Source: Oxalobacteraceae bacterium CAVE-383 (GTDB taxonomy: Bacteria; Pseudomonadota; Gammaproteobacteria; Burkholderiales; Burkholderiaceae_D). Taken from it: a stretch of 64,000 bases of DNA. The first letter of the stretch is position 1. Each line of letters opens with the position of its first letter. The stretch is taken from positions 1 through 64,000 of the forward strand of contig REGP01000005.1 in assembly GCA_004134995.1 (NCBI GenBank), given 5' to 3'. Shown piece by piece: positions 34,972 to 44,062 of the stretch. The translations under genes were made by a program, and so were the position numbers. The notes beneath the pieces are model-generated. The model was given only the letters and a program-made list of their open reading frames with translations, did not search any database and was not told the DNA's origin.

Positions 34972-35925
34972 ATGCCGTTGAAACCGACATTGAAAATGCT
35001 GATGGCCATCGCTGCCGGCGCGGCCTGTTTCAGCTTGTCCGCGCAAGCCGCCGATTTCAGTTTCGGCGTGATCGGCCAGGCGTTCATGCGCAGCGACGCC
35101 GCCGCGGCCGACAATGCCCTGCGCACCGCCCTGGCCGAAAGCGACGCGGACAATCTCGCCTTCGTGGTCGTCAATGGCATCAAGACCGCAACCGAACCCT
35201 GTACCGACCAGTTGTATACGCAGCGCCGCGACCTGCTTGAGGCGGCGCAGAACGGCGTGATCATGTCGCTGGCGGCCAACGATTGGGTCGCATGCAAAAA
35301 CAGCGCAGGCAAGCCCGCCGCCATCGAACGGCTGAATCAGATCCGCGAAATGTTCTACGACGGCGAAATGTCCTTCGGCGCCAGCAAGCTGGATCTGATG
35401 CGGCAATCGGCAACACCGAAGTTCCGGGAGTATGCGGAAAATGCGCGCTGGGAAATCGGTGAAATTTTATTTGCCACCATCAATCTTCCGGCCAAGAACA
35501 ATCACTACCGCAGCGACGGCGGCCGCAATGGCGAATATGAAGACCGGCTGATTGCCAATCGCGACTGGCTGCAGCGCTTGTTTGCCATTGCAAAAAACAA
35601 GAAGCTGCCGGGCATTGTGCTGTTCAGCGATGCCGATCCCTTGCTGCCGTTGGCGCAACGCGCGCCGGAATTACGCGGACAGCGCGACGGTTTCACTGAA
35701 GTGCGGCAGTTGTTGAGCGCCTTGTCGGGCAAATACGCGGGGCGCGTGCTGCTGGTGCACAGCCAGCGCGATCCCGGCGGCGCCCGCCGCGGCATCGTCT
35801 GGAGCGGCAACCTCGGCACGCTGGCCAGCGATCCGAACTGGTCGAAAATCAATGTCGATACGGCACGCCCGGCGCTGTTCTCGGTCGTCGAACACAAGGA
35901 TCTGCCGCCAATGTCGCGCCGCTGA
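34972..35925 (+). CDS. Hypothetical periplasmic protein
   Basis: 317 aa with a clear Sec signal peptide (KPTLKMLMAIAAGAACFSLSAQAAD). The mature region has phosphoesterase-like traits: FGVIGQ near the start, AFVVVNGIK, MSLAANDWVAC, VLLVHSQRD. It could belong to the calcineurin-like metallophosphatase fold, but classical metal motifs (DxH, GDxxD) are not evident. ATG 34972 is preferred over GTG 34966; it lies 7 nt after the mutS stop, so cotranscription is likely. Followed by a strong terminator. Confidence 0.75.
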   Translation: MPLKPTLKMLMAIAAGAACFSLSAQAADFSFGVIGQAFMRSDAAAADNALRTALAESDADNLAFVVVNGIKTATEPCTDQLYTQRRDLLEAAQNGVIMSLAANDWVACKNSAGKPAAIERLNQIREMFYDGEMSFGASKLDLMRQSATPKFREYAENARWEIGEILFATINLPAKNNHYRSDGGRNGEYEDRLIANRDWLQRLFAIAKNKKLPGIVLFSDADPLLPLAQRAPELRGQRDGFTEVRQLLSALSGKYAGRVLLVHSQRDPGGARRGIVWSGNLGTLASDPNWSKINVDTARPALFSVVEHKDLPPMSRR

Positions 35926-35943
35926 TCCGCGCGCTTGCAAACA

Positions 35944-35983
35944 AAAACGGACCGCGATATGCATATCGCAGTCCGTTTTTTTT
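35944..35983. terminator. Strong rho-independent terminator, bidirectional
   Basis: AAACGGAC-c-GCGATAT and ATATCGC-a-GTCCGTTT stem followed by nine T on the plus strand; the A-run on the other side allows use by the convergent slyD transcript. Confidence 0.9.
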
Positions 35984-36014
35984 TATTTTTTGCCCGGCTT
36001 CGGCCGAACTTGCA

Positions 36015-36554
36015 TCAATGCACCGGCTGGCTGCGGAAATGATCGCCTTCGTCATGGTCGTCGTCGCCGTGATCGTGGCCATGGCCATGCGCGCCATGCA
36101 CGTGCTGATGTTCGATCTCTTCGGCGGATGCCGCGCGCACTTCCGTGACATTCAACGCAAAACGCAGCGCCATGCCGGCCAGCGGATGATTGCCGTCAAG
36201 GACAACCTTGTCGTCGGCGATGTCGGTCACGGTGAAGATCGTGGTTTCGTCTTCGTTGTCGTCCGGCGTGCCTTCGAACTGCATGCCGACTTCCAGCGGC
36301 GTCGGCAGATTGCTGCGCGATTCGATCTTGACCAGCGCAGCATCGTATTCGCCGAACGCATCGCCCGGCTCGACCTGGATCACGGTGTCGTAACCGGCTT
36401 CCTTGCCTTCCAGCGCTTCCTCGATCTTCGGCAGCGTGTTTTCATAGCCGCCGTGCAGATACACCATCGGTTCCTGGCTTTCTTCGATCAGATTATCCTG
36501 CGCATCCGATAATTTGTAGCGCACCGTCACAACGGTATCTTTGACAATCTTCAT
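36015..36554 (-). CDS. slyD: FKBP-type peptidyl-prolyl isomerase SlyD
   Basis: 179 aa. FKBP domain split by the IF chaperone insert (~70-125), then a His/Asp-rich tail (QHVHGAHGHGHDHGDDDHD) that binds nickel and other metals. Family role: proline isomerisation, chaperoning and metal delivery in the cytoplasm. Start 36554, with AAGGATT upstream. Divergent from the ribosomal oxygenase gene. Confidence 0.93.
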   Translation of the reverse strand: MKIVKDTVVTVRYKLSDAQDNLIEESQEPMVYLHGGYENTLPKIEEALEGKEAGYDTVIQVEPGDAFGEYDAALVKIESRSNLPTPLEVGMQFEGTPDDNEDETTIFTVTDIADDKVVLDGNHPLAGMALRFALNVTEVRAASAEEIEHQHVHGAHGHGHDHGDDDHDEGDHFRSQPVH

Positions 36555-36646
36555 TGATCAATCCTTTCGAAATATTAATGAGCGGCATTATACTCGCTAG
36601 TGAAGCGGCTTGATGCAGGATTGGCCGCAGCACATATAATGCACGC

Positions 36647-37786
36647 ATGAAAAAATTATCCGAATTCGACGGCGTACTCGGCGAACTGACGCCGGCCCAA
36701 TTCCTGCGCGACTACTGGCACAAAAAACCGCTGCTGATCCGCCAGGCGTTGCCGGGCTTCAAGGCCCTGCTTTCGTCGGCCGAACTGTTTGCGCTGGCGG
36801 CGCGCGAGGATGTCGAATCGCGCTTGGTCACCAAGGATAAAACACAGTGGAAAATGCAGAACGGCCCGTTCGAACGGATGCCGGCGGCCCGGCAGAAAGA
36901 ATGGACGCTGCTGGTGCAAGGCGTCAATCTGCATGATGACAATGCGGATGCGCTGCTGCGCCTTTTCCGTTTCATTCCCGATGCGCGGCTGGACGATCTG
37001 ATGATCAGCTACGCCAATAGCGGCGGCGGCGTCGGTCCGCATTTCGATTCCTACGACGTCTTTCTGCTGCAGGCCGAAGGACAGCGCCGCTGGCAGATCG
37101 GCGCGCAGCAGGACCTGACGCTGGTCGAAGGCGCGCCGCTGAAAATCCTGCAGAATTTCACCCCGGACGAAACCTTCGTGCTGGAGCCGGGCGACATGCT
37201 TTATCTGCCGCCGCATTACGCGCATGACGGCGTCGCGATCGGCGCATGCATGACCTATTCGATCGGCTTCAGAGCACCGACTTATCAGGAACTGGGAGAA
37301 GCTTTTCTCGATTTCATGGTCGAAACCATCGACCTGCCGGCACGTTATGCCGACCCCGATCTGACGCCCACGGCGAACCCGGCAGAGATAAGTAAAGTTA
37401 TGTTAAGAAGAGTCGCCGACGAGCTGAACAAGGTGCGTTTTACCGAAGAAGACATCGGCATTTTTCTCGGCGAGTACCTGTCGGAACCGAAAGCCAGCGT
37501 GTTTTTCGATCCGCCCGAGAAAGAATTTTCACCCGCCGCTTTCGACCGCGCGATTGCCAGGCATGGCGTTGCCTTGTCGCGTAAAACACAGATGCTGTAT
37601 CGCGGCCGGACCATCTTCATCAACGGCGAATCGTTCGATGCGGGCGGCCCCGATAAAGCCCTGCTCACCGCGCTGGCAAACGCGCGCAGGCTTGATGGCG
37701 CGGCATTGCAAGAGGCATCGGACGATCTGCGCGAATCGCTTTTTCTCTGGTATCAGGATGGATGGCTGCGCCTGAATAATGCGTGA
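36647..37786 (+). CDS. roxA: JmjC-type ribosomal oxygenase (YcfD/RoxA family)
   Basis: 379 aa Fe(II)/2-oxoglutarate oxygenase that in E. coli hydroxylates an arginine of ribosomal protein L16. Iron ligands are visible as H132 and D134 (GPHFDSYD) and H193 (YAHDG). Cupin core ~95-210, then a helical dimerisation segment and winged-helix C-terminus. No strong ribosome site; ATG 36647 begins the conserved N-terminus. Monocistronic. Confidence 0.9.
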   Translation: MKKLSEFDGVLGELTPAQFLRDYWHKKPLLIRQALPGFKALLSSAELFALAAREDVESRLVTKDKTQWKMQNGPFERMPAARQKEWTLLVQGVNLHDDNADALLRLFRFIPDARLDDLMISYANSGGGVGPHFDSYDVFLLQAEGQRRWQIGAQQDLTLVEGAPLKILQNFTPDETFVLEPGDMLYLPPHYAHDGVAIGACMTYSIGFRAPTYQELGEAFLDFMVETIDLPARYADPDLTPTANPAEISKVMLRRVADELNKVRFTEEDIGIFLGEYLSEPKASVFFDPPEKEFSPAAFDRAIARHGVALSRKTQMLYRGRTIFINGESFDAGGPDKALLTALANARRLDGAALQEASDDLRESLFLWYQDGWLRLNNA

Positions 37787-38099
37787 ACAGGCGTCTGGAT
37801 CGATGCGGGATTCGATGCATTGAATTGCGAAGGTCTCTGCAAATATTGCAAAAACACCATTCAATGTATTGTAAAAATAATATTTATGTAGCGGGAAATG
37901 CAAACTTCACTACAAATTTTTACTATTAAACAATATCTTAATGTGTTATTGAAGGATATTCATTATAATATGCGGCTAGAAAGCTTTCGTTATGTAGTGG
38001 CGTTCCTCCAGGTTCAAAACAACTTACGAAATCATTCTGTTCAGCAATAATTACCGGTAATTATTAGTTGTATTTTATTATTAAATCGAAGGAATACTC
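37787..38099. other. AT-rich intergenic region, 313 nt
   Basis: Markedly lower GC than its surroundings. Contains a 20-bp perfect palindrome (38046-38065) and the ribosome site AAGGA of the small lipoprotein gene. No ORF or RNA fold was recognised, but an undetected small RNA cannot be excluded. Confidence 0.6.
38046..38065. promoter_or_regulatory. 20-bp perfect palindrome upstream of the lipoprotein gene
   Basis: AATAATTACC followed by GGTAATTATT, 34 nt before the start codon of the small lipoprotein gene. Likely operator, or a leader hairpin. Confidence 0.45.
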
Positions 38100-38324
38100 A
38101 TGAAAAAAACGCTGTTGATCGCATCCCTGTTGGCCGTCGCTCTGGCTGCTTGCGGTAAAAAAGAAGAAGTCGTTCCTGTTACTCCAGCAGTGGTCGAAAC
38201 ACCAGCACCTGCTGCTGCACCAGCCGCTCCTGCTGCTGATGCTCCTGCCGCTGCACCTGCTGCTCCTGCTGCTGACGCACCAGCCGCTCCAGCTGCTGAT
38301 GCTCCTGCTGCTCCAGCTAAGTAA
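38100..38324 (+). CDS. Small Pro/Ala-rich lipoprotein
   Basis: 74 aa. Signal peptide with lipobox LAAC (ALAACGKKEEV); the remaining ~50 residues are almost only Ala, Pro and Asp in APAAPAADAP repeats, encoded by an imperfect tandem array of GCTCCTGCTGCTGAT-like units. Codon choice (GCT, CCA, CCT) differs from the GC-ending codons of its neighbours, which suggests high expression or unusual origin. Strong promoter-like AT-rich leader, ribosome site AAGGA, and terminator follow. Probably an abundant envelope spacer peptide; function unknown. Confidence 0.8.
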   Translation: MKKTLLIASLLAVALAACGKKEEVVPVTPAVVETPAPAAAPAAPAADAPAAAPAAPAADAPAAPAADAPAAPAK

Positions 38325-38353
38325 TCTTAGATTTAATCTAAAGTTATTTGTGA

Positions 38354-38382
38354 AAAAGCCAGCCTTCGGGCTGGCTTTTTCT
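38354..38382 (+). terminator. Terminator of the lipoprotein gene
   Basis: GAAAAAGCCAGCC-ttcg-GGCTGGCTTTTTC, perfect stem with UUCG tetraloop and T-tract, 30 nt beyond the stop; may also serve the convergent MBL gene. Confidence 0.92.
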
Positions 38383-38407
38383 TTGCCTGAACGCATTCCA
38401 CGCAGGA

Positions 38408-39202
38408 TTACATTTCTATCCACTCAAAACCCTGTTCCTGGCACGCAATCATGACCGCCGCGGCACACCCCGCCAATGCCGCCGTCAAAGCGCTGCGCGC
38501 CAGTTCCGGCGTGTTGTTGCTGCTGCTCAAATGTGCTCCCACCACGGTTTTCAGGCGCACCTTGTCGAGCAAGGCCAGAATCTCTCCCGACACCTGATTC
38601 GACAGATGGCCGTAGGCGCCGCCGATACGGCGTTTCAACGAGGCCGGATACGATGAATCGGCCAGCATTTGCCGATCGTGATTGCATTCGAGCATCAAGG
38701 CGTCGCATCCGTCCAGGGCGCTGATCAGATGCGCGGTGGCCTGCCCTGCATCGGTCAGTACGCCCAGACGCGCCTTGCCGTCCGTGGCGACGAACTGGAC
38801 CGGTTCGCGCGCATCGTGCGGTACGGTATATGGCAAAAGTGAAAGTTCATTGATCGCAAAGGCGGCGCCATCGCGGCAGAAATTGAGTTCGACGCCGTCG
38901 CAGGCATCGCGATCGCGCACCGCCTGATAGGTGCCGAAACTGAGCCATACCGGAATGCGATGGCGCCGCGCAAATTTGAAGACGCCGCCGACATGATCCT
39001 GGTGTTCATGCGTGACCAGGATCGCATTGACGTCGCTCGGCCGCATGCCGCGCGTGGCGAGGCGGCGCTCGGTTTCCTTCAGGCCAAAGCCGCAGTCGAG
39101 CATTACCGTGGTGCCATGCGCGCCTTCGGATGCGGCTATGGAGGAGGAAGAAATCAGCAGCGCATTGCCTTCGCTGCCGCTGCCGAGACTAGCAAATTTC
39201 AT
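38408..39202 (-). CDS. MBL-fold metallo-hydrolase (YycJ-like)
   Basis: 264 aa metallo-beta-lactamase fold. Metal motif THEHQDH (H65, H67, D69, H70), later metal ligands in LTDAGQAT and MLECNHD, and AHLSSSNN near the C-terminus as in YycJ/WalJ-type proteins, which act on nucleic acids. The start 39202 begins MKFASLGSGSEGNA, the family N-terminus. Transcribed separately from bamC, whose terminator lies just upstream. Confidence 0.88.
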   Translation of the reverse strand: MKFASLGSGSEGNALLISSSSIAASEGAHGTTVMLDCGFGLKETERRLATRGMRPSDVNAILVTHEHQDHVGGVFKFARRHRIPVWLSFGTYQAVRDRDACDGVELNFCRDGAAFAINELSLLPYTVPHDAREPVQFVATDGKARLGVLTDAGQATAHLISALDGCDALMLECNHDRQMLADSSYPASLKRRIGGAYGHLSNQVSGEILALLDKVRLKTVVGAHLSSSNNTPELARSALTAALAGCAAAVMIACQEQGFEWIEM

Positions 39203-39233
39203 TAAATTCCACTAAGCGCGCCGATAAAATAAA

Positions 39234-39264
39234 GCCGCTCTGGTCCTGTGCGGAGCAGAGCGGC
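39234..39264 (-). terminator. Terminator of bamC
   Basis: GCCGCTCTG and CAGAGCGGC, perfect 9-bp stem; on the minus strand followed by TTTATTTTAT. It is 20 nt beyond the bamC stop. Confidence 0.85.
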
Positions 39265-39283
39265 ATTCGCTAAAAAATTCCGA

Positions 39284-40474
39284 TTACTTGAGCTGGTCGT
39301 TCAGCAGCGCCAGAATGCGGTCGGCTGTCTTGGAAAGTTCAGGCTGGCCGGCATTGTTGAGCACGCTGATCTGGCTGCCGGCGCCGTTGGTTTCCTTGAC
39401 CAGGATGCGATAACGCTGCGCGGTCTTGTCCTTGTCCTTCGGGCTGGAGGAGAACAGCTTGCCGAAGAAGCCAGGCTTGTCCTTGTTCTGCGCGTCGTCG
39501 TTCTGATCGACATAGCGCACGAAATACATGCCTTGCGCGCGATCGCGGTCTTCAACGGTGAAGCCGACGCGATCCAGCGCCAGGCCGACACGGCGCCACG
39601 CGCGGTCGAAGCTTTCATCGACCCGCACGAACGAACCGTTCGCATCCTTTTGCACCTTGGCGCGCGGCTGCAGATTATCCGGCGCATTGGCCACGGCAAC
39701 CTTGGCCTTGGTTTCTTCGACGCCCAGGCGCACCATCAGGCGCGACAGGAATTCGGCTTCAAGGCTTGGATCCGGGGCCCGCGCGGTCCAGACCGAAGTC
39801 GACTTGTCGGAACCGGTCAGCACTTCCTCGGCGCCGCGATGACTGATGAAAACTTCGGTCGTGCCGTCCGCGCCGCGTTCCAGACGGGTGCGGAATTTAT
39901 CGCGCTCGCCGGTCGAATACAGCGAATCGAACACTTTACCCAAGGTATTGCGGATGAAATCCTGCGGGATCTTGGCGCGGTTTTCGGCCCAGTCGGTTTC
40001 CATCACGCCGGTGCTCGGGGAATCGATATCGATCAGGAAGCCTGAATCCTGCCAGAATTCCTTGATGCGCGGCCACAGCACTTCCGGCGTCGCCTTGATC
40101 ACCAGCCAGCGCTGCGAACCGTCGCGCACGATGCGGATGTCGCCTTCGGATTTCGGCGCCACGACCTGGTTGTCGGGATCGGGCTTGGTGGTCTGCGCCA
40201 GCGTATAGCTGGAAGCCGTCGCCACGCCGGTGCTGTTGGTGTCCGGAACCTGGTAGCGATTGTCGCGCGACAACTGGGTCAGGTCGGGCGGAATCGACAG
40301 ATTCGGCGTGGTGACCTTGCCGGCGCTCTTGTAATCGACCTTGTCGTTATCCAGTAATGAATTGATGGAGCTGCATCCCGCCAGGCCCGCTACCATCAGC
40401 GCGAACAGCGCCACCTTCTTTGGCACGATGCGAGCGTTAAGGAAAGTCATCGAAGAATTTTTGCGAATAGTCAT
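39284..40474 (-). CDS. bamC: Outer-membrane protein assembly factor BamC
   Basis: About 396 aa lipoprotein of the BAM complex. Lipobox LAGC (C34 from this start), an unstructured conserved N-terminal segment (DYKSAGKVTTPNLSIPPDL, which binds BamD), and two helix-grip domains. ATG 40474 or 40450 could start it; neither has a clear ribosome site, and ATG 40516 is unlikely. Located 122 nt after dapA, the usual pairing in proteobacteria. Confidence 0.92.
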   Translation of the reverse strand: MTIRKNSSMTFLNARIVPKKVALFALMVAGLAGCSSINSLLDNDKVDYKSAGKVTTPNLSIPPDLTQLSRDNRYQVPDTNSTGVATASSYTLAQTTKPDPDNQVVAPKSEGDIRIVRDGSQRWLVIKATPEVLWPRIKEFWQDSGFLIDIDSPSTGVMETDWAENRAKIPQDFIRNTLGKVFDSLYSTGERDKFRTRLERGADGTTEVFISHRGAEEVLTGSDKSTSVWTARAPDPSLEAEFLSRLMVRLGVEETKAKVAVANAPDNLQPRAKVQKDANGSFVRVDESFDRAWRRVGLALDRVGFTVEDRDRAQGMYFVRYVDQNDDAQNKDKPGFFGKLFSSSPKDKDKTAQRYRILVKETNGAGSQISVLNNAGQPELSKTADRILALLNDQLK

Positions 40475-40596
40475 GTGCTTACAGGATGAGTAGCAAACAG
40501 GTTCAGGGGAAAGCACTTGCGGGCTCGGTATTATAAAAATGGCAGTTCAGGGCGATGCGGAACCAAATACGGTCTCTATTAATAATGATGTGCGCG

Positions 40597-41478
40597 CTAT
40601 TGTAATACACCCGACTCGCGCATCGCCGCCCGCACCGCGTCGTGGTATTCCTCGGCCAGCGGCGCCAGCGGCAAACGCATGCCCGGCTCCATCAGGCCCA
40701 GCTCGGCCATGGCCCATTTGACCGGGACCGGATTGGGCTCGATGAACAGCTTGTTATGCAGCGGCAGCATTTTATTATTGATGGCAACCGCCTTGGCGGC
40801 GTCGCCGGCCATGGCCGCCGCGCACAGCTCGTGCATGGCGCGCGGCGCGATATTCGCGGTGACCGAAATATTGCCCTTGCCGCCGCACAGCATCAGCGCG
40901 ATGGCGCTCGGATCGTCGCCCGAATAGACCGAAAAGCCCTTCGGCGCCAGGCGCATGATATCGGTGCCGCGGCCGATATTGCCGCTGGCTTCCTTGACGC
41001 CGACTATGCCCGGCACCTGCGCCAGGCGCAGCATGGTGTCCAGCCCGATTTCGGTGATGGTGCGGCCCGGCACGTTATACAGGATCATCGGCAGGTCGAC
41101 GGTTTCGGCGATCTTTTTGAAATGCAGGTACAGGCCCTGCTGCGTCGGACGGTTGTAATACGGCACCACCTGCAGCGACGCATCGGCGCCGACGCTTTTC
41201 GCATAAGCGGTCAGCTCGATCGCTTCGCTCGTGCTGTTGCCGCCGGTGCCGGCGATGACGGGAATGCGTTTGTTGACATGGTCCACCGCGACCTTGATCA
41301 GTTCGGAATGTTCCTGGACGGAAACCGTCGGCGACTCGCCGGTGGTGCCCACGATCACGATGCCGTCGGTGCCTTCGGCGATATGCCAGTCGATCAGTTT
41401 GCGCAGGCCCGGCAAATCGAGACTGCCGTCGGCGTGCATGGGAGTGACAATTGCAACAATGCTGCCCTGGATAATCAT
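40597..41478 (-). CDS. dapA: 4-hydroxy-tetrahydrodipicolinate synthase
   Basis: 293 aa TIM-barrel lyase condensing pyruvate with aspartate semialdehyde for lysine and peptidoglycan. Schiff-base lysine K162 (GVKEASGN), Y134 (LYNVPGRT), T45-T46 (GTTGES). ATG 41478 gives the classical N-terminus; a TTG at 41490 is also in frame. Operon with bamC. Confidence 0.97.
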   Translation of the reverse strand: MIIQGSIVAIVTPMHADGSLDLPGLRKLIDWHIAEGTDGIVIVGTTGESPTVSVQEHSELIKVAVDHVNKRIPVIAGTGGNSTSEAIELTAYAKSVGADASLQVVPYYNRPTQQGLYLHFKKIAETVDLPMILYNVPGRTITEIGLDTMLRLAQVPGIVGVKEASGNIGRGTDIMRLAPKGFSVYSGDDPSAIALMLCGGKGNISVTANIAPRAMHELCAAAMAGDAAKAVAINNKMLPLHNKLFIEPNPVPVKWAMAELGLMEPGMRLPLAPLAEEYHDAVRAAMRESGVLQ

Positions 41479-41614
41479 AAATTCGTGCAAAAAAGAGAGA
41501 AACGCTGATTGTAGCGGATAGCCACGGCCGCGGGCATAAAAAGCGTCGTCATTGTTACCGATGCCGGGAACGGCGGCGGCGATCGTTCCGCCAGCCGGGC
41601 CGGCGGCGCCCGCC

Positions 41615-42298
41615 TCACTGCAATAGCGCCAGCAGCGGCCAGATAATCAATTGCAGCACCTTCCCGGTCACCAGCATCAACGGCCTCATCCACCAGTCGT
41701 TGATGATGCGCAGCATGACCAGCGCCATCACGATGAAAAAGCCGTAGGGCTCGATCCGGGCCAGCTTGTAAGCGTATTTATGGGGCAGGACGCTGATCAT
41801 GATGCGGCCGCCGTCGAGCGGCGGAATCGGAAACAGATTGAACGCGAATATGACCAGATTGGTGCTGATGCCCGCCTGCGCCATCAGGTGAAAAAACGGT
41901 TCCTGCACATTCATGACCTGCAGCGCAATCGCCAGCAGCAGCCAGATCAAGGCCATCAGGAAATTGGCGCCCGGTCCGGCCAGCGCGACCCAGGCCATGT
42001 CGCGCTTGGGCCTGCGCAGCTGGCCGAAATTGACCGGCACCGGCTTGGCGTAGCCGAACAGGAAGGCGCCGCTGGTGGCGACATACAGGATGACCGGAAT
42101 CAGGATGGTGCCGAACGGATCGATATGCTTGAACGGATCCATGCTCATCCGGCCCTGGGAATAGGCCGTGGTGTCGCCAAAGAATTTTGCCGCGTAGGCA
42201 TGCGCCGCTTCGTGCAGCGTGATCGCGAACAGCACCGGCAGCGCGTAGACCGCTATGGTATGGAGATAGACACCAAAGGTCTGGATAAAATCATTCAT
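41615..42298 (-). CDS. Site-2 protease family protein (M50)
   Basis: 227 aa polytopic membrane metalloprotease. HExxH is H29-E30-H33 (TLHEAAHA) in a membrane helix; the third ligand is in [13 protein letters not shown] (~163-175). Short form without PDZ domain, of the type beside trpS/YciO in many proteobacteria. It is 43 nt downstream of the yciO-like gene, so cotranscribed. Confidence 0.92.
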   Translation of the reverse strand: MNDFIQTFGVYLHTIAVYALPVLFAITLHEAAHAYAAKFFGDTTAYSQGRMSMDPFKHIDPFGTILIPVILYVATSGAFLFGYAKPVPVNFGQLRRPKRDMAWVALAGPGANFLMALIWLLLAIALQVMNVQEPFFHLMAQAGISTNLVIFAFNLFPIPPLDGGRIMISVLPHKYAYKLARIEPYGFFIVMALVMLRIINDWWMRPLMLVTGKVLQLIIWPLLALLQ

Positions 42299-42341
42299 GG
42301 GGACGGATTCTAGCAGAGAGCGGGCTGCGGTCCATCAACAA

Positions 42342-42965
42342 TTAAAACCCGAACGCCTGCGCCGCGCCCCGTCCCTGCCGGATCAATTGCGCCTGGTCGC
42401 CGCTGAGATCGATCACGGTGGTCGGTTCCAGGCTGCACGGTCCGCTGTCGATCACCAGTTCGATCTGGCGCTCCAGCGCGTCGCGGATATCCGCGGCGGC
42501 CGTCAGCGGGTGTTCTTCGCCCGGCAGGATCAGGGTGGCGCCAATGACGGGCGCCGCCAATTCTTCCAGCAAGGCATGCGCGATCACGTTTTCCGGGACC
42601 CGCAAGCCGATCGTCTTGCGCGAGGGATGACTGAGGCGGCGCGGCACTTCCTTGGTGGCCTCCAGGATGAAGGTGTACGGCCCCGGCGTGGCTGCCTTCA
42701 GCAACCGGTATTGCCGGTTGTCGACCTTGGCGTACTGTGCGATTTCGCTCAGATCGCGGCACAGCAGGGTCAGGTGATGCTTGTCGTCGATGCCGCGGAT
42801 GCGGCGCAGGCGCGCCACCGCGTCCTTGTTGTCCAACTGGCAAACCAGGGCGTAGCAGGAATCCGTCGGCAGCGCGACAATGCCGCCGTCGCGCACGATC
42901 TGTGCCGCCTGCTTGATCAGGCGCAGTTGCGGGTTATCCGGATGTATCTGAAAAAACTGACTCAT
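42342..42965 (-). CDS. YciO family protein (Sua5/TsaC-like)
   Basis: 207 aa YrdC-fold protein resembling the tRNA threonylcarbamoyl-AMP synthase family. Motifs GGIVALPTDSCYALVC (~28-43), KTIGLRVPEN and DSGPCSLEPTTVID, with the positively charged RNA/nucleotide-binding face. YciO itself is less well characterised than TsaC. First gene of the pair with the M50 protease. Confidence 0.9.
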   Translation of the reverse strand: MSQFFQIHPDNPQLRLIKQAAQIVRDGGIVALPTDSCYALVCQLDNKDAVARLRRIRGIDDKHHLTLLCRDLSEIAQYAKVDNRQYRLLKAATPGPYTFILEATKEVPRRLSHPSRKTIGLRVPENVIAHALLEELAAPVIGATLILPGEEHPLTAAADIRDALERQIELVIDSGPCSLEPTTVIDLSGDQAQLIRQGRGAAQAFGF

Positions 42966-43019
42966 TTAAATCAACTCGCTAAATCAATTCGGTTAAATCA
43001 AACGTCCATAAAAAGAAAA

Positions 43020-43039
43020 GGCGGCAACCGAAGGCCGCC
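43020..43039 (-). terminator. Terminator of htpX
   Basis: GGCGGC-aaccgaag-GCCGCC stem; on the minus strand followed by TTTTCTTTTT. 24 nt past the htpX stop. Confidence 0.85.
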
Positions 43040-43063
43040 GCCTGCTGCCTGGAAAGCGAACGG

Positions 43064-43942
43064 TCAGGCGGCGCGGCCGCGCAATGCCGCAATGCGTTGT
43101 TCGATCGGCGGATGGCTGGAAAACAATTCCATGAAGCCGGGCTTGTCGTTGATGCCGAGCGCCGCTATCGATTGCGGCAGGCTTTCAGCCTGCACGCCGC
43201 CCAGGCGCGCCAGGGCATTGATCATCGGCTGCGGCGTGCCCAGCAGCTTGGCGGCGCCGGCATCGGCGCGGAATTCGCGATGGCGCGAGAACCAGGCGAC
43301 GATGATCGAAGCGCCGATGCCGAAAACGATCTGCGACACCATCACCGCCGCGAAATAGCCGATGCCGGTGCCGCTGTTGTTATCGCCGCGCGACAGCGAA
43401 CGGTCCACCGCGTAGCCGACCACGCGCGACAGGAATACCACGAAGGTATTCACCACGCCCTGGATCAGCGTCATGGTCACCATATCGCCGTTGGCGACGT
43501 GCGATACCTCATGCGCCAGCACCGCTTCGACTTCATCCTTGGTCATGCCTTGCAACAATCCGGTCGACACCGCGACCAGCGCCGAATTCTTGAAAGCGCC
43601 GGTGGCGAAAGCGTTCGGCTCGCCGTCATAAACCGCGACTTCAGGCATCGCGATGCCGGCGCGCTGCGCCAGCTTGCCGACCACGTCCAGCAACCAGAAT
43701 TCGGTCGAATTGGCCGGCGCTTCAATGGTGCGCGCGCCGGTCGACCATTTCGCCATGGGCTTGCTGATCAGCAGGGAAATGATCGAACCGGTAAAACCGA
43801 CCACGATCGAAAACACCATCAGCATCGGCATGTTCAGGCCGGCGCTGGTCAGGAAGCGATCGACGCCCAGCAGCGAGAGCACGATGCTCAGCACCACCAT
43901 CACGGCAATATTCGTCGCCAGGAACAGGAAAATTCGTTTCAT
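43064..43942 (-). CDS. htpX: Membrane metalloprotease HtpX
   Basis: 292 aa M48 protease that degrades misfolded membrane proteins. Two N-terminal membrane helices (~4-25, 38-60), zinc motif HEVSH (H144, E145, H148), two further hydrophobic segments and the third ligand glutamate in [14 protein letters not shown]. Start 43942 has GGGAG 6 nt upstream; GTG 43948 is worse placed. Monocistronic with its own terminator. Confidence 0.95.
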   Translation of the reverse strand: MKRIFLFLATNIAVMVVLSIVLSLLGVDRFLTSAGLNMPMLMVFSIVVGFTGSIISLLISKPMAKWSTGARTIEAPANSTEFWLLDVVGKLAQRAGIAMPEVAVYDGEPNAFATGAFKNSALVAVSTGLLQGMTKDEVEAVLAHEVSHVANGDMVTMTLIQGVVNTFVVFLSRVVGYAVDRSLSRGDNNSGTGIGYFAAVMVSQIVFGIGASIIVAWFSRHREFRADAGAAKLLGTPQPMINALARLGGVQAESLPQSIAALGINDKPGFMELFSSHPPIEQRIAALRGRAA

Positions 43943-44062
43943 TGCCACTCCCTAATAATCCATCAATCCATCGATCAAAACAAAGACACACTTTGAAAGC
44001 GGGTATTAAATCAGGATAGGGTGCGGGATTACAAGAGCCAACTTTACAACAGCAACGTTTGC

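Noticed and set aside
32160-35324. 1054-aa open frame antisense to mutS
   Set aside because: Shadow of mutS codon bias; no recognisable domain and no plausible start.
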